Source of the DNA: CALINF01 sp039980455
GTDB lineage: Bacteria > Pseudomonadota > Gammaproteobacteria > Pseudomonadales > Halieaceae
NCBI GenBank assembly: GCA_039980455.1
Contig: JBDXCG010000003.1
Span: 1,054,001-1,118,000, forward strand
Length of the DNA stretch: 64,000 nt
Direction of reading: 5' to 3'
Positions 51,691 to 60,010 of this stretch are shown here, in pieces; the first letter of the stretch is position 1, and every line of letters begins with the position of its first letter. Below the pieces are notes generated by a model, which was not told the DNA's origin, did not search any database, and worked only from the letters and a program-made list of their open reading frames with translations. The position numbers and the translations under genes are program-made.

Positions 51691-52311
51691 ATGACCTCGA
51701 GCGCGCCTCAACCCTATGGCCTGATGTTCACTGAGAAGGAAAAACTGTTGGATAAAGATTTCAATGAGTTTGGTGGGTGGTTAAAGTTTTTCTATATTGT
51801 TTTCTGGATAAATATAGCCCTCTGTTTGTTCGCTATTCCGGCAGAAGTGCTTATTCGGCTATCAGATGATCCAGACATCGCTCAGTTGGCCAATGGGTTT
51901 GATCTTTTTGAAGCCCTTATCATCGGCGTAATTTATTGGCTTGTTGTTCAAAGCATCAAAACCCGCTCTGCCGCTGCACGCTATCAGGTTCAGCGTTTTG
52001 GCTGGCTCGCGGTATTTATAATCTTCCTGCTAGCTGCGCTGCAGGCATTGCTTTCCGGTGATCCGTTTGCGGAGGTGTTTGACTACCCTAACCATGTTTT
52101 CCTTCCGCTTACTTTTACCCTGTACCTCCACCAGTCGAAACGAGTGCAAACGTATTATCAATTGCCTGAAAACGCGGAATCTTCAACTAAGGTTACCAAG
52201 GAAGAGTCAGCAGCCTTTGCAAAAGGAATGGTTCGCATGTACTCAATAGTCCTGCTCGCGATACTGGGGATCATGGCTTTCTCTGGTCTGCTGATTTATA
52301 CCCTGAGCTAA
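51688..52311 (+). CDS. DUF2569-like membrane protein
   Basis: Protein of up to 207 aa with four to five transmembrane helices (FFYIVFWINIALCLFAIP, FEALIIGVIYWLVVQSI, LAVFIIFLLAALQALL, FLPLTFTLYLHQ, YSIVLLAILGIMAFSGLLIY). The LTFTLYLHQSKRVQTYYQLP segment resembles the DUF2569 signature. Because repeat copy 24's -10-like hexamer overlaps the first ATG (51688), the ATG at 51724 is a realistic alternative start. Function unknown. Confidence 0.65.
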   Translation: MMTSSAPQPYGLMFTEKEKLLDKDFNEFGGWLKFFYIVFWINIALCLFAIPAEVLIRLSDDPDIAQLANGFDLFEALIIGVIYWLVVQSIKTRSAAARYQVQRFGWLAVFIIFLLAALQALLSGDPFAEVFDYPNHVFLPLTFTLYLHQSKRVQTYYQLPENAESSTKVTKEESAAFAKGMVRMYSIVLLAILGIMAFSGLLIYTLS

Positions 52312-52389
52312 AGCGGGAGTAACCGTCATTGATCCAGGCTGCCAAAGCGGCCGCCGAAGATTGCCCTCATTCAACACCAATAAATAGTT

Positions 52390-52434
52390 ATTTGAGGCGC
52401 AAGCTAACATTAGGGGCGAGACAGACTCTTTCAA
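52390..52434 (+). repeat. Array repeat, copy 25 (left arm only)
   Basis: TATTTGAGGCGCAAGCTAAC ATTAGGGGCGAGACAG, with no middle or right arm. It is the last copy before the tRNA genes. Confidence 0.6.
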
Positions 52435-52511
52435 GATGACAGAATTGTTTTTAGCTGGTTAATTCAAAGAAATGATATCTTCAGGCAAGATTAAGTTGAG
52501 AGCCAATTCAT

Positions 52512-52754
52512 ATGGACATAGTTTTTTCAACAATCAGGTGGTCTGCCTTTTTTGTCCTACTCTTGGTCGTTGCTGGTGCTGGCTTGGAAGGCGAGTGGCT
52601 CACCTGGATTACAGGAGTCATTTTGGGCCTGTTTCTAACACTTCATCCAACCAAAGTTAAAGAGAAGTTGGGTGTGCGCTATGGCATAGCACTTCTAGGG
52701 GCAGTCACCCTCTTCTTTGCAGGTTCACTCATTGACATGACTGTGCTTGTTTAA
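52512..52754 (+). CDS. Small membrane protein, unknown
   Basis: Protein of 80 aa with three short hydrophobic stretches (WSAFFVLLLVVAGAGL, WITGVILGLFLTL, YGIALLGAVTLFFAGSLI). Last gene of the accessory region. No ribosome site is convincing, and the family is not recognised. The 197-bp gap before it contains only repeat copy 25. Confidence 0.5.
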   Translation: MDIVFSTIRWSAFFVLLLVVAGAGLEGEWLTWITGVILGLFLTLHPTKVKEKLGVRYGIALLGAVTLFFAGSLIDMTVLV

Positions 52755-52832
52755 GCGTACATCGAATGCTGAGTGCGTGCCGACGCGCAGTGAATGCGGC
52801 TGAAAGCGAGAGGAAATACGAGAAAGACTAAA

Positions 52833-52908
52833 TGGGGTGGCCGACGGGTCTTGAACCCGCCACCTCCGGAGTCACAATCCGGTGCTCTACCTGATGAGCT
52901 ACGGCCAC
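52833..52908 (-). tRNA. tRNA-His (anticodon GTG)
   Basis: A 76-nt cloverleaf on the minus strand: GTGGCCG pairs with CGGCCAC, with an extra 5' G (position 52909) opposite the C discriminator as required for histidine identity. The anticodon loop in CCGGATTGTGACTCCGG reads GTG; T arm GGCGGGTTCAAGACCCGTC; CCA encoded. Confidence 0.96.
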
Positions 52909-52960
52909 CACTGAGAAAACTGAAACCGGTGACCAACATCCCGAAAAGTGGCTGGAAAGT

Positions 52961-53037
52961 TGGTCGGGGTAGAGAGATTCGAACTCCCGACATCCTGCTC
53001 CCAAAGCAGGCGCGCTACCAGACTGCGCTATACCCCG
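52961..53037 (-). tRNA. tRNA-Pro (anticodon TGG)
   Basis: A 77-nt cloverleaf on the minus strand: CGGGGTA pairs with TACCCCG, anticodon arm CTGCTTTGGGAGCAG reads TGG, T arm GTCGGGAGTTCGAATCTC, CCA encoded. It is transcribed ahead of tRNA-His, 52 bp apart, and the pair forms the right border of the accessory region. Confidence 0.97.
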
Positions 53038-53089
53038 ATTATTTCGTCAGTCGCGTAAGCGACTGCTGACCCCGTTTTCAGGAGGGCGA

Positions 53090-53118
53090 ATAATACTCAC
53101 CAACCCTGTTAGCGTCAA
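53090..53118 (-). promoter_or_regulatory. Probable promoter of tRNA-Pro/tRNA-His
   Basis: On the minus strand TTGACG (53118-53113) and TATTAT (53095-53090) are separated by 17 bases, about 53 bases upstream of the tRNA-Pro 5' end. It is a good sigma-70 match for a two-tRNA transcript. Confidence 0.65.
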
Positions 53119-53249
53119 CGCCAAAAACAGCATTATACAACAGATAGTTATAGTGTGCCCTTCCCCGGGCAGCGGCTGTCATGGGACAATGCCACCCGCC
53201 TGAGTCTTGTACGGCACAACTATACCCCCAATCGATTGTCAGAGGAATA

Positions 53250-54101
53250 ATGAGTATGTCTGCACTGGTGCTTGACGGCAAAGCGCTCGCCGCGCAAACC
53301 GAAGCGGAAATGCTAGAGCGAGTAGAACAGCTAAAAGTGGGATCGGGTGGCAAAACCCCTATCCTGGCCACCATTTTAGTGGGCGACGATCCCGCCTCGG
53401 CAACCTACGTCAAAATGAAGGGCAACGCCTGTCGACGTGTTGGCATGGAGTCAGTTGCGGTAGAGATGCCCTCTTCCACGACTACAGAGGAGTTATTGGC
53501 CACAATAGACGATCTCAATCAAAACCCGGATGTGCACGGCATATTACTGCAGCACCCTGTGCCATCCCAAATCGAGGAACGTGCCTGCTTTGACGCAATC
53601 GATCTTAGTAAGGACGTTGATGGCGTCACCTGCCTTGGCTTTGGCCGCATGGCAATGGGTGAACCGGCCTATGGCTGTGCTACACCCCAGGGCATCATGC
53701 GGATGCTCGAGGCTTACGATATAGATATCGAAGGCAAACACGCGGTTGTCGTAGGTCGCAGCCCCATTCTGGGCAAGCCCATGGCGATGATGCTCCTGGG
53801 AAAAAATGCCACGGTTACCATTTGTCATTCACGCACACAGAATTTGCCCGACCTGGTTGCGCAAGCCGATATTCTCGTTGGCGCAGTCGGCAAACCGGAG
53901 TTTATTCAGGCGCAATGGATTAAGGACGGCGCCGTCGTGGTAGACGCAGGCTATCATCCCGGCGGAGTGGGTGATGTTGAACTAGCCCCACTCGTAGATA
54001 GAGTCGCCGCTTATACGCCAGTACCCGGCGGTGTGGGGCCGATGACAATCAATACTCTCATTCTGCAAACGGTACAATCGGGCGAAAAGAGCCTGAGCTA
54101 G
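53250..54101 (+). CDS. folD: Methylenetetrahydrofolate dehydrogenase/cyclohydrolase FolD
   Basis: Bifunctional one-carbon enzyme converting 5,10-methylene-THF to 10-formyl-THF with NADP+. 283 aa, the usual length. Motifs: YVKMKGNACRRVGM with the catalytic Lys, GILLQHPVPSQI, the NADP loop VVVGRSPILGKPMAMMLL, and PVPGGVGPMTINTL near the C-terminus. AGAGGAATA precedes the ATG at 53250; upstream in-frame codons are not expected to be translated. It is followed by convergent cysS, and a GCCAGG/CCTGGC hairpin (54103-54121) lies between the two stops. Confidence 0.96.
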   Translation: MSMSALVLDGKALAAQTEAEMLERVEQLKVGSGGKTPILATILVGDDPASATYVKMKGNACRRVGMESVAVEMPSSTTTEELLATIDDLNQNPDVHGILLQHPVPSQIEERACFDAIDLSKDVDGVTCLGFGRMAMGEPAYGCATPQGIMRMLEAYDIDIEGKHAVVVGRSPILGKPMAMMLLGKNATVTICHSRTQNLPDLVAQADILVGAVGKPEFIQAQWIKDGAVVVDAGYHPGGVGDVELAPLVDRVAAYTPVPGGVGPMTINTLILQTVQSGEKSLS

Positions 54102-54125
54102 AGCCAGGCCTGCTACCTGGCAGCG

Positions 54126-55505
54126 CTAACGTTCCCGGCGCCACTGCGTGCCGTCGGGTGAATCCTCCAACACGATACCCGCATCGGTGAGCGCCTGACG
54201 AATCTCATCGGCGCGCGCATAGTCTTTGCTTTGCTTTGCCTCACTGCGCTGGACGATCAGTGATTCAATCTCCTGCGCGCTCAAGCTGGCCTCTGTAATT
54301 CCACCTTGCAGCCAAGCCTCGGGATCGGACTCCAGAATGCCCAGTATCTTACCAGCGGCCAGGATCCTGGCCTTCAATGCCGGCTTATCCGCTGACGGCG
54401 CCTTGTGTAACTGCTTGGCCAATGCGTGAACTTCTGCGATCGCACCGGGCGTATTCAGATCGTCGCTCAGCGCCAGGTAAAACGGCTCCTGACTAAGCTC
54501 CACATCAGCCACCACCGACACGTCAGCAACATCGCGCAAGGTGCTGTAAAACGATCCCAGCGTAGCCTCTGCCTGATCCAGTAAGTCTGCCGAAAAATTC
54601 AGGGGGGAACGATAGTGGGCAGACAGTAATGCAAAGCGCAGCACTTCTCCGCGATAGCGCTGCAGCAGGTCTCGAACAGTATGCACATTGCCCAGCGACT
54701 TCGACATTTTCTCGCCGTCGATATCAAGATAGGCGTTATGCATCCAGTAACGCACGTAATCCCCGCCGTGGGCGCAGCGACTTTGCGCGATCTCATTCTC
54801 ATGGTGGGGAAAAATCAGATCACGACCACCACCGTGAATATCGATAGTGTCGCCTAAGTGGGCGCGAATCATTGCAGAACACTCCAGGTGCCAACCCGGA
54901 CGACCCCTGCCCCATGGGCTTTCCCATCCGGGCTCTTCATCGCTGGAAGGCTTCCAGAGCACAAAGTCACCAGGATGGCGCTTGTAGTCGGCTACTTTAA
55001 CCCGTGCACCCGCCAACATGTCATCCAGCGAGCGATTCGACAGCTTGCCGTAGTCCGCCATGGACTCAACAGCAAAGAGGACATGACCCTGTGACTCATA
55101 GGCATGTTCTTTTTCTAAAAGCGTGCGGGTGAGCTCGATCATGGGTTCAATATTGTGAGTGGCATGCGGCTCAAGAGTAGGCGTCAAAGCGTTGAGCTGC
55201 GCCATATCCTCTCGATACTTTTGCGTAAACTCGTCGCTCACGGCATCGATACTGCGCTTATCCTGCACAGCGGCGGCAATGATCTTGTCATCGATATCGG
55301 TAATGTTGCGCGCGTAGGTCACCGTGTCGTATTGGGTCTGTAACAAGCGATACAGCGTGTCAAACACCACCACGGGGCGTGCATTACCAATATGCGCCAG
55401 GTTATAGACCGTGGGACCACAGACGTACATGGTTACCGTATCGGGAACCAGCGGCTCAAAGAGCTGCTTCTGCCGTGCCATTGTATTGTAGAGTTTCAGG
55501 CTCAT
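54126..55505 (-). CDS. cysS: Cysteinyl-tRNA synthetase
   Basis: Class I synthetase charging tRNA-Cys, 459 aa from MSLKLYNTMARQKQ. VCGPTVYNLAHIGNARPVVV holds the HIGH-type motif with the zinc Cys, and KMSKSLGN is the second signature. A zinc site is completed by CSAMI and the HHENE region. AAGGAAGCG precedes the ATG at 55505. It lies 25 bp downstream of glnS on the same strand. Confidence 0.96.
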   Translation of the reverse strand: MSLKLYNTMARQKQLFEPLVPDTVTMYVCGPTVYNLAHIGNARPVVVFDTLYRLLQTQYDTVTYARNITDIDDKIIAAAVQDKRSIDAVSDEFTQKYREDMAQLNALTPTLEPHATHNIEPMIELTRTLLEKEHAYESQGHVLFAVESMADYGKLSNRSLDDMLAGARVKVADYKRHPGDFVLWKPSSDEEPGWESPWGRGRPGWHLECSAMIRAHLGDTIDIHGGGRDLIFPHHENEIAQSRCAHGGDYVRYWMHNAYLDIDGEKMSKSLGNVHTVRDLLQRYRGEVLRFALLSAHYRSPLNFSADLLDQAEATLGSFYSTLRDVADVSVVADVELSQEPFYLALSDDLNTPGAIAEVHALAKQLHKAPSADKPALKARILAAGKILGILESDPEAWLQGGITEASLSAQEIESLIVQRSEAKQSKDYARADEIRQALTDAGIVLEDSPDGTQWRRER

Positions 55506-55530
55506 GGCCAATCGCTTCCTTGGTTGTCTG

Positions 55531-57213
55531 TCAGCCTTGATTACTGGCCGACCAGGTATCGCGCAAACTTATTGTACGATTAAACACCGGACGTTCGGCA
55601 GAGTGGTCATAGCGGTCGGCTACAAAATAGCCCTCACGCTCAAACTGAAACCCCTGCTCAGGCTGAGCCTGCACTAGCGATGGCTCGATGAATGCTTCAG
55701 CAACCACCTTTAGAGAATCCGGGTTTATCTTGTCCAGAAAATCACTGCCGCCCTTGTCGGGGGCCTCGTCATTGAACAATCGATCGTAAACCCGCACCTC
55801 GGCGCGAGCGCCCTGCGTAGCCGAAACCCACTGGATAACGCCCTTGGGTTTAATACCGTCCTGCGGGTTTTCGCCCAACGTGCCAGGTACTGTATGGGCA
55901 TGCACTGCAATTATATTCCCAGCGTCATCATGTTCTACGCTGTCAGCTTCGATAACATAGGCATTGCGCAGCCGCACTCGTTTACCCAGCACCAGTCGTT
56001 TGTATTTTTTGTTAGCCTCTTCCCGAAAATCATCAGCATCGATCACGATTTCTCGGGTCAGCGGTAGCGCTCGCGTTCCCAGGTCTTCACGCGACGGGTG
56101 CGCGGGAGCATCGATCAGCTCAACATGATCCTCAGCAAGGTCGGTAAGCACAACGGTGAGCGAATTGAGCACACACATAGCGCGAGGTGCATTCTCGTTC
56201 AGATCATCGCGAATTGCGTGTTCCAGCATCGCAACATCCACAACTCCATCGCTGCGGGTTGTACCCACCATTTCACAAAAGCGCCGAATGGATGAGGGCG
56301 TAAAGCCGCGTCTTCGCATACCCGCTATCGTGGGCATACGCGGATCATCCCACCCGGAAACCACCCCCTCTTCTACCAGCGACTTTAGCTTACGCTTGCT
56401 GGTAACCGTATAGCTTGTATTGAGCCGCCCAAACTCGTATTGGTGAGGCTTTGACTGCACAGGCAGGTGTTCGATAAACCAGTTATACAGTGGCCGATGG
56501 TCCTCAAACTCCAACGTGCAGACCGAATGCGTAATGCCTTCGATAGCATCTTCCTGACCATGGGCAAAGTCATAGGTAGGATAAATAGACCAGGTATCAC
56601 CCGTTTGATGATGCGGCACCTTGCGAATTCGATAGAGAATTGGATCCCGCATGTTCATATTGGGAGAGCTCATATCGATCTTCGCACGAAGCACCTTACT
56701 GCCTTCGTCAAAATCACCCGATTTCATGCCTGCCAGTAATAACAGGTTCTCCTCCACGGAACGCTCACGGTAAGGGCTGTTTCTGCCGGGCTCCGTTAAA
56801 GTGCCGCGGTGCTCTCTCGCCTCATCAGCAGACAGATCGCAAACGTAGGCGTCGCCCTGCTCAACTAGTTTTACCGCCCAGTCATACAGTTGATCAAAGT
56901 AACTCGAGGCAAAACGCACTTCGCCATCCCACTGATAACCAAGCCAGCGCACGTCTTCCTTGATCGACTCAATAAACTCCTGGCTCTCTTTCTCTGGGTT
57001 CGTGTCATCAAACCGGAGGTTGCAGCGCCCTCCAAAAGTTTCCGCTAAGCCAAAATTCACGCTAATCGACTTGGCATGACCTACATGCAGATAACCATTT
57101 GGCTCAGGCGGAAAGCGGGTAACAACTTCCGTGACCCGGCCACTGTCGAGGTCCTCGCGAACGATAGACTCGAGAAAATTGTTGCTGGCTGGTTTTTCCA
57201 TGAGATTTGGCAT
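55531..57213 (-). CDS. glnS: Glutaminyl-tRNA synthetase
   Basis: Class I synthetase of 560 aa (E. coli 554). HIGH motif is in FPPEPNGYLHVGHAK, followed by FDDTNPEKE; VTSKRKL is the KMSKS-type loop; the C-terminal beta-barrel anticodon domain ends EGYFVADRYDHSAERPVFNRTISLRD. A perfect TATAAT is on the minus strand at 57241-57236, 22 bp before the start, giving a very short leader. It forms a probable operon with cysS, as in Pseudomonas. Confidence 0.97.
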   Translation of the reverse strand: MPNLMEKPASNNFLESIVREDLDSGRVTEVVTRFPPEPNGYLHVGHAKSISVNFGLAETFGGRCNLRFDDTNPEKESQEFIESIKEDVRWLGYQWDGEVRFASSYFDQLYDWAVKLVEQGDAYVCDLSADEAREHRGTLTEPGRNSPYRERSVEENLLLLAGMKSGDFDEGSKVLRAKIDMSSPNMNMRDPILYRIRKVPHHQTGDTWSIYPTYDFAHGQEDAIEGITHSVCTLEFEDHRPLYNWFIEHLPVQSKPHQYEFGRLNTSYTVTSKRKLKSLVEEGVVSGWDDPRMPTIAGMRRRGFTPSSIRRFCEMVGTTRSDGVVDVAMLEHAIRDDLNENAPRAMCVLNSLTVVLTDLAEDHVELIDAPAHPSREDLGTRALPLTREIVIDADDFREEANKKYKRLVLGKRVRLRNAYVIEADSVEHDDAGNIIAVHAHTVPGTLGENPQDGIKPKGVIQWVSATQGARAEVRVYDRLFNDEAPDKGGSDFLDKINPDSLKVVAEAFIEPSLVQAQPEQGFQFEREGYFVADRYDHSAERPVFNRTISLRDTWSASNQG

Positions 57214-57417
57214 ACTGAGGTCAAAAATGGGCCGGTATTATAGCCACAGATACGCGCGGCTAATAGGCGTGATGCAACGAGTGGGACTTTATACACACAA
57301 ACGGCCAGAGAATGGCCAACCAACGTTTAATTGACCGGCAAAAGCCCGTATCATTGCTGTCCGCTCACCACAGCTCAATAACCAGAACTCACGGAACTAC
57401 ACCGCAGGGAAGACATC

Positions 57418-57915
57418 ATGGTCATTATTCGAACAACATTCGGCGACATCACGCTGGAGCTGGACGCCGACAAGGCTCCTAAAACTGTTGAGAACTTTCT
57501 GAACTATGCACGAGAAGGCTTCTATGACGGCACCGTGTTCCATCGCGTTATCGATAACTTCATGATTCAAGGCGGTGGCTTTGATGCTGATATGAGCCAA
57601 AAGGACTCGGGCGAGCCTATCGAGAACGAGGCAGACAACGGCCTGAAGAATGACTTTGGCACTGTAGCGATGGCCCGAACCATGGACCCCCACTCTGCTA
57701 CCGCGCAGTTTTTCATTAACGTCAAAGATAACGACTTTCTGAATCACACTGGTAAAAACATGCAGGGCTGGGGCTATACGGTATTTGGCAAGGTCAGCCA
57801 GGGCGAGGAAGTGCTCGACAAGATTCGTGCTGTACCTACCACCAGCCGTGGCGGCCACCAGGATGTGCCGCAGGATCCTGTGATTATTGAAACTGTGGAA
57901 ATAGTAGAGGCCTGA
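57418..57915 (+). CDS. ppiB: Peptidyl-prolyl cis-trans isomerase B (cyclophilin)
   Basis: Cytosolic cyclophilin of 165 aa. DGTVFHRVIDNFMIQGGGFD holds the catalytic Arg and Gln, and SATAQFFINVKDNDFLNHTG is the second part of the active groove. No signal peptide, so PpiB rather than PpiA. It diverges from glnS and is followed 15 bp later by lpxH. Confidence 0.96.
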   Translation: MVIIRTTFGDITLELDADKAPKTVENFLNYAREGFYDGTVFHRVIDNFMIQGGGFDADMSQKDSGEPIENEADNGLKNDFGTVAMARTMDPHSATAQFFINVKDNDFLNHTGKNMQGWGYTVFGKVSQGEEVLDKIRAVPTTSRGGHQDVPQDPVIIETVEIVEA

Positions 57916-57930
57916 GCCTCTTCTAGAGCG

Positions 57931-58647
57931 GTGTCATACACCCTCTTCATATCCGACCTTCATCTCGATAGCGCAAGGCCGCACGTTATAGCGGCACTTG
58001 CGCAGTTTTTGGAAACACACCGCGACTGCGACGCCCTGTATGTTTTGGGCGATATCTTCGAAGCCTGGCTGGGTGACGACGACAACAGCGCTCTAGCGAT
58101 ACAGATTACGGACTTGTTTACGGACTTTACCAAGCGCGGTACAGCGCTCTATCTCATGAGGGGTAATCGCGACTTCCTGCTTGGCGCCGATTTTGCCCAG
58201 CGCGTCGGCGCAAGCATGCTGGTAGACCCCACCGTGATCGAACTTTATGGCACCCCCACCCTACTTATGCACGGCGACAGCCTGTGCACCGAAGACACTG
58301 ACTATCAGGCCTTTCGTAAAATGGCGCATGATCCAGCGTGGCAGGCCGAGCTACTGGCAAAGTCATTGGAGGAACGTCAGGCGATCGCTACGCATCTGCG
58401 CACAGTCAGCAAAGAAAGCGGAAGCAACAAAGTACAGGACATCATGGACGTGACACCTAACGAGGTCACCGAGCAGATGCGCAGGTTCGGTGTCGATAGG
58501 CTCATCCACGGCCACACGCACAGACCCCAGCGCCACGACACCGGCTCTGGCACTCGCTGGGTTTTGGGCGACTGGGACACGCGCGGCTGGGCATTGAAGA
58601 TCGACGAAACGGAAGAAAAGCTTTATTTTTTTGATATAAAACAGTAG
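57931..58647 (+). CDS. lpxH: UDP-2,3-diacylglucosamine diphosphatase LpxH
   Basis: Metallophosphoesterase of 238 aa that releases UMP to form lipid X in lipid A synthesis. Metal-binding motifs: ISDLHLD at the N-terminus, VLGDIFEAWLGDD, GNRDF, LMHGDSLCTEDTDYQAFR, and IHGHTHRPQRH. The start is a GTG at 57931, 15 bp after ppiB. The gene pair ppiB-lpxH next to glnS is conserved in Pseudomonas. Confidence 0.95.
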   Translation: MSYTLFISDLHLDSARPHVIAALAQFLETHRDCDALYVLGDIFEAWLGDDDNSALAIQITDLFTDFTKRGTALYLMRGNRDFLLGADFAQRVGASMLVDPTVIELYGTPTLLMHGDSLCTEDTDYQAFRKMAHDPAWQAELLAKSLEERQAIATHLRTVSKESGSNKVQDIMDVTPNEVTEQMRRFGVDRLIHGHTHRPQRHDTGSGTRWVLGDWDTRGWALKIDETEEKLYFFDIKQ

Positions 58648-58726
58648 TTTATACAGCTATGCTAAAGTTAATTATAGAGCCCATTTTCGCTGTATTCTCG
58701 CTGCATCCACGATTGTAGACCCCACC

Positions 58727-59338
58727 CTAGCGTGAAGATGGCACTCCGCTATGAAATCGAAATTCTGGATCGGGCGCCTCTATTAGCTCGCCCTCGCGTG
58801 CCAGCAACTCTTCCAGCCGCGACTCAATATCCGATTCAGATGCCTGTTTGCGCGCCAGCGCAAGGTAATCGGTGTAATGACGCGCCTCAGACTTCAACAG
58901 TGACGCATAGAATTCACTCAAATCCGCATCCAGTACCGGTACCAGTGCAGCGAAACGCTCACAGGAACGCGCCTCAATAATGGCACCCACCAGCAGGGTA
59001 TCAACCATACGGCCAGGTTCGTTCCCTCGTACCAATTTTCGCATTTCACCGGCATAGCGTGAGGCGCTCAGCTGCGGGTAATCGATCTTCCGCTTTGCCA
59101 TGATGGCTATCACGTGCTCAAAATGCCTCAGCTCTTCTCTGGCCAGTCGCGATAGCTTGTTCAACAGAACAGGGTATTCCACGTAGCGATACATCAGGTT
59201 CAATGCAGTGGATGCAGCTTTTTTCTCACAATTTGCATGATCAACCAGCAATGTCGCCTGATTTGCCAGCGCGGCGTCTATCCAAGCAGGAGGCGTTGCA
59301 CACGCCAAAAAGGCCTGAATATGGGAAATGTCGGTCAT
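58727..59338 (-). CDS. miaE: tRNA 2-methylthio-N6-isopentenyladenosine hydroxylase MiaE
   Basis: Ferritin-like diiron oxygenase of 203 aa that hydroxylates the isopentenyl group of ms2i6A37 in tRNA. Iron ligands are expected in the CEKKAASTALNL, EELRHFEHV, IEARSCERF and EARHYTDYLALA helices, all present. The product ms2io6A requires MiaA/MiaB made elsewhere. It lies 17 bp from the DUF1289 gene on the same strand. Confidence 0.93.
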   Translation of the reverse strand: MTDISHIQAFLACATPPAWIDAALANQATLLVDHANCEKKAASTALNLMYRYVEYPVLLNKLSRLAREELRHFEHVIAIMAKRKIDYPQLSASRYAGEMRKLVRGNEPGRMVDTLLVGAIIEARSCERFAALVPVLDADLSEFYASLLKSEARHYTDYLALARKQASESDIESRLEELLAREGELIEAPDPEFRFHSGVPSSR

Positions 59339-59355
59339 AGGCGCCCTATCCTGCT

Positions 59356-59820
59356 CTATTCTGCAACGAACAGGTCAGGAGCACTGATATAACGATCGTA
59401 ATGCGCCTGAGAGAGAATAAAGAACTCCTGATCGATCAAATCACGCAGCGCTTTCAGTGCCAGGTCGCGATACTCGTGATGAACCTCAAAGCCGAAACTA
59501 GACGTATCCTCAATCTGGCCGGCGCCTGCCTTGAGTAAACTGTATACCCAGCAATACTCATCGTGCTCAGCAGTGTGATGTATTTGCTGAACGGAAAGCT
59601 GCCACTTGAGCAATGACAGGTCTGTAACCAGGAGCTTGTTACTGACGCACTGAGACAGGAAGCCAGACAGCCTTCCATCCACCACGCGTTTCTGCGCAGG
59701 TGTGTAGCTGTTCCAGTCAATCACCTCGTGCGCAAACCGCTTGCAACCGCGACAGACGGAATCACCGATTCCGGTGGAACACACGCCGATACAAGGCGTT
59801 TTGACTGGGCGATCTAGCAT
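59356..59820 (-). CDS. DUF1289-domain protein
   Basis: Protein of 154 aa whose first 60 residues form the short Cys-rich DUF1289 motif (TPCIGVCSTGIGDSVCRGCKRFAHEVIDW), likely metal-binding. The remaining 90 residues are a helical region I do not recognise (DLSLLKWQLSVQQIHHTAEHDEYCW, LALKALRDLIDQEFFILSQ). The ATG at 59820 is preferred to a GTG at 59826. Probable operon with miaE. Function unknown. Confidence 0.8.
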   Translation of the reverse strand: MLDRPVKTPCIGVCSTGIGDSVCRGCKRFAHEVIDWNSYTPAQKRVVDGRLSGFLSQCVSNKLLVTDLSLLKWQLSVQQIHHTAEHDEYCWVYSLLKAGAGQIEDTSSFGFEVHHEYRDLALKALRDLIDQEFFILSQAHYDRYISAPDLFVAE

Positions 59821-59909
59821 AAACACGGCTTTCTGAGGGCGGGTACGGCGATACCGACGAATTCTAATGGATCAGCCACGTGAATGCACAGTATCCACGT
59901 CGATTCATT

Positions 59910-59937
59910 TAACTTAAAAGCCCGCTGAGCTATACTC
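59910..59937 (+). promoter_or_regulatory. Probable acnB promoter
   Basis: TTAACT (59910-59915) and TATACT (59932-59937) separated by 16 bases, 73 bp before the acnB start. A reasonable sigma-70 match in the acnB upstream gap. Confidence 0.5.
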
Positions 59938-60010
59938 TGCACCCGATTTTATACCGGCAGGTCGTCCTTAAATGGATTGACCGCTCTCTCACTTTGACAG
60001 GAGTCTCACA

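Noticed and set aside
32414..52434. Classical integron attC sites
   Set aside because: The elements lack the GTTRRRY and RYYYAAC core boxes at their ends, and no integron integrase is present in the window.
32414..52434. CRISPR array
   Set aside because: Repeats are about 90 bp, diverged, and separated by protein-coding genes of hundreds of bases, not by short uniform spacers; no cas genes are present.
54103..54121. GCCAGG/CCTGGC hairpin between folD and cysS as a terminator
   Set aside because: Short six-base stem without a following T-tract; plausible but not strong enough for its own entry.
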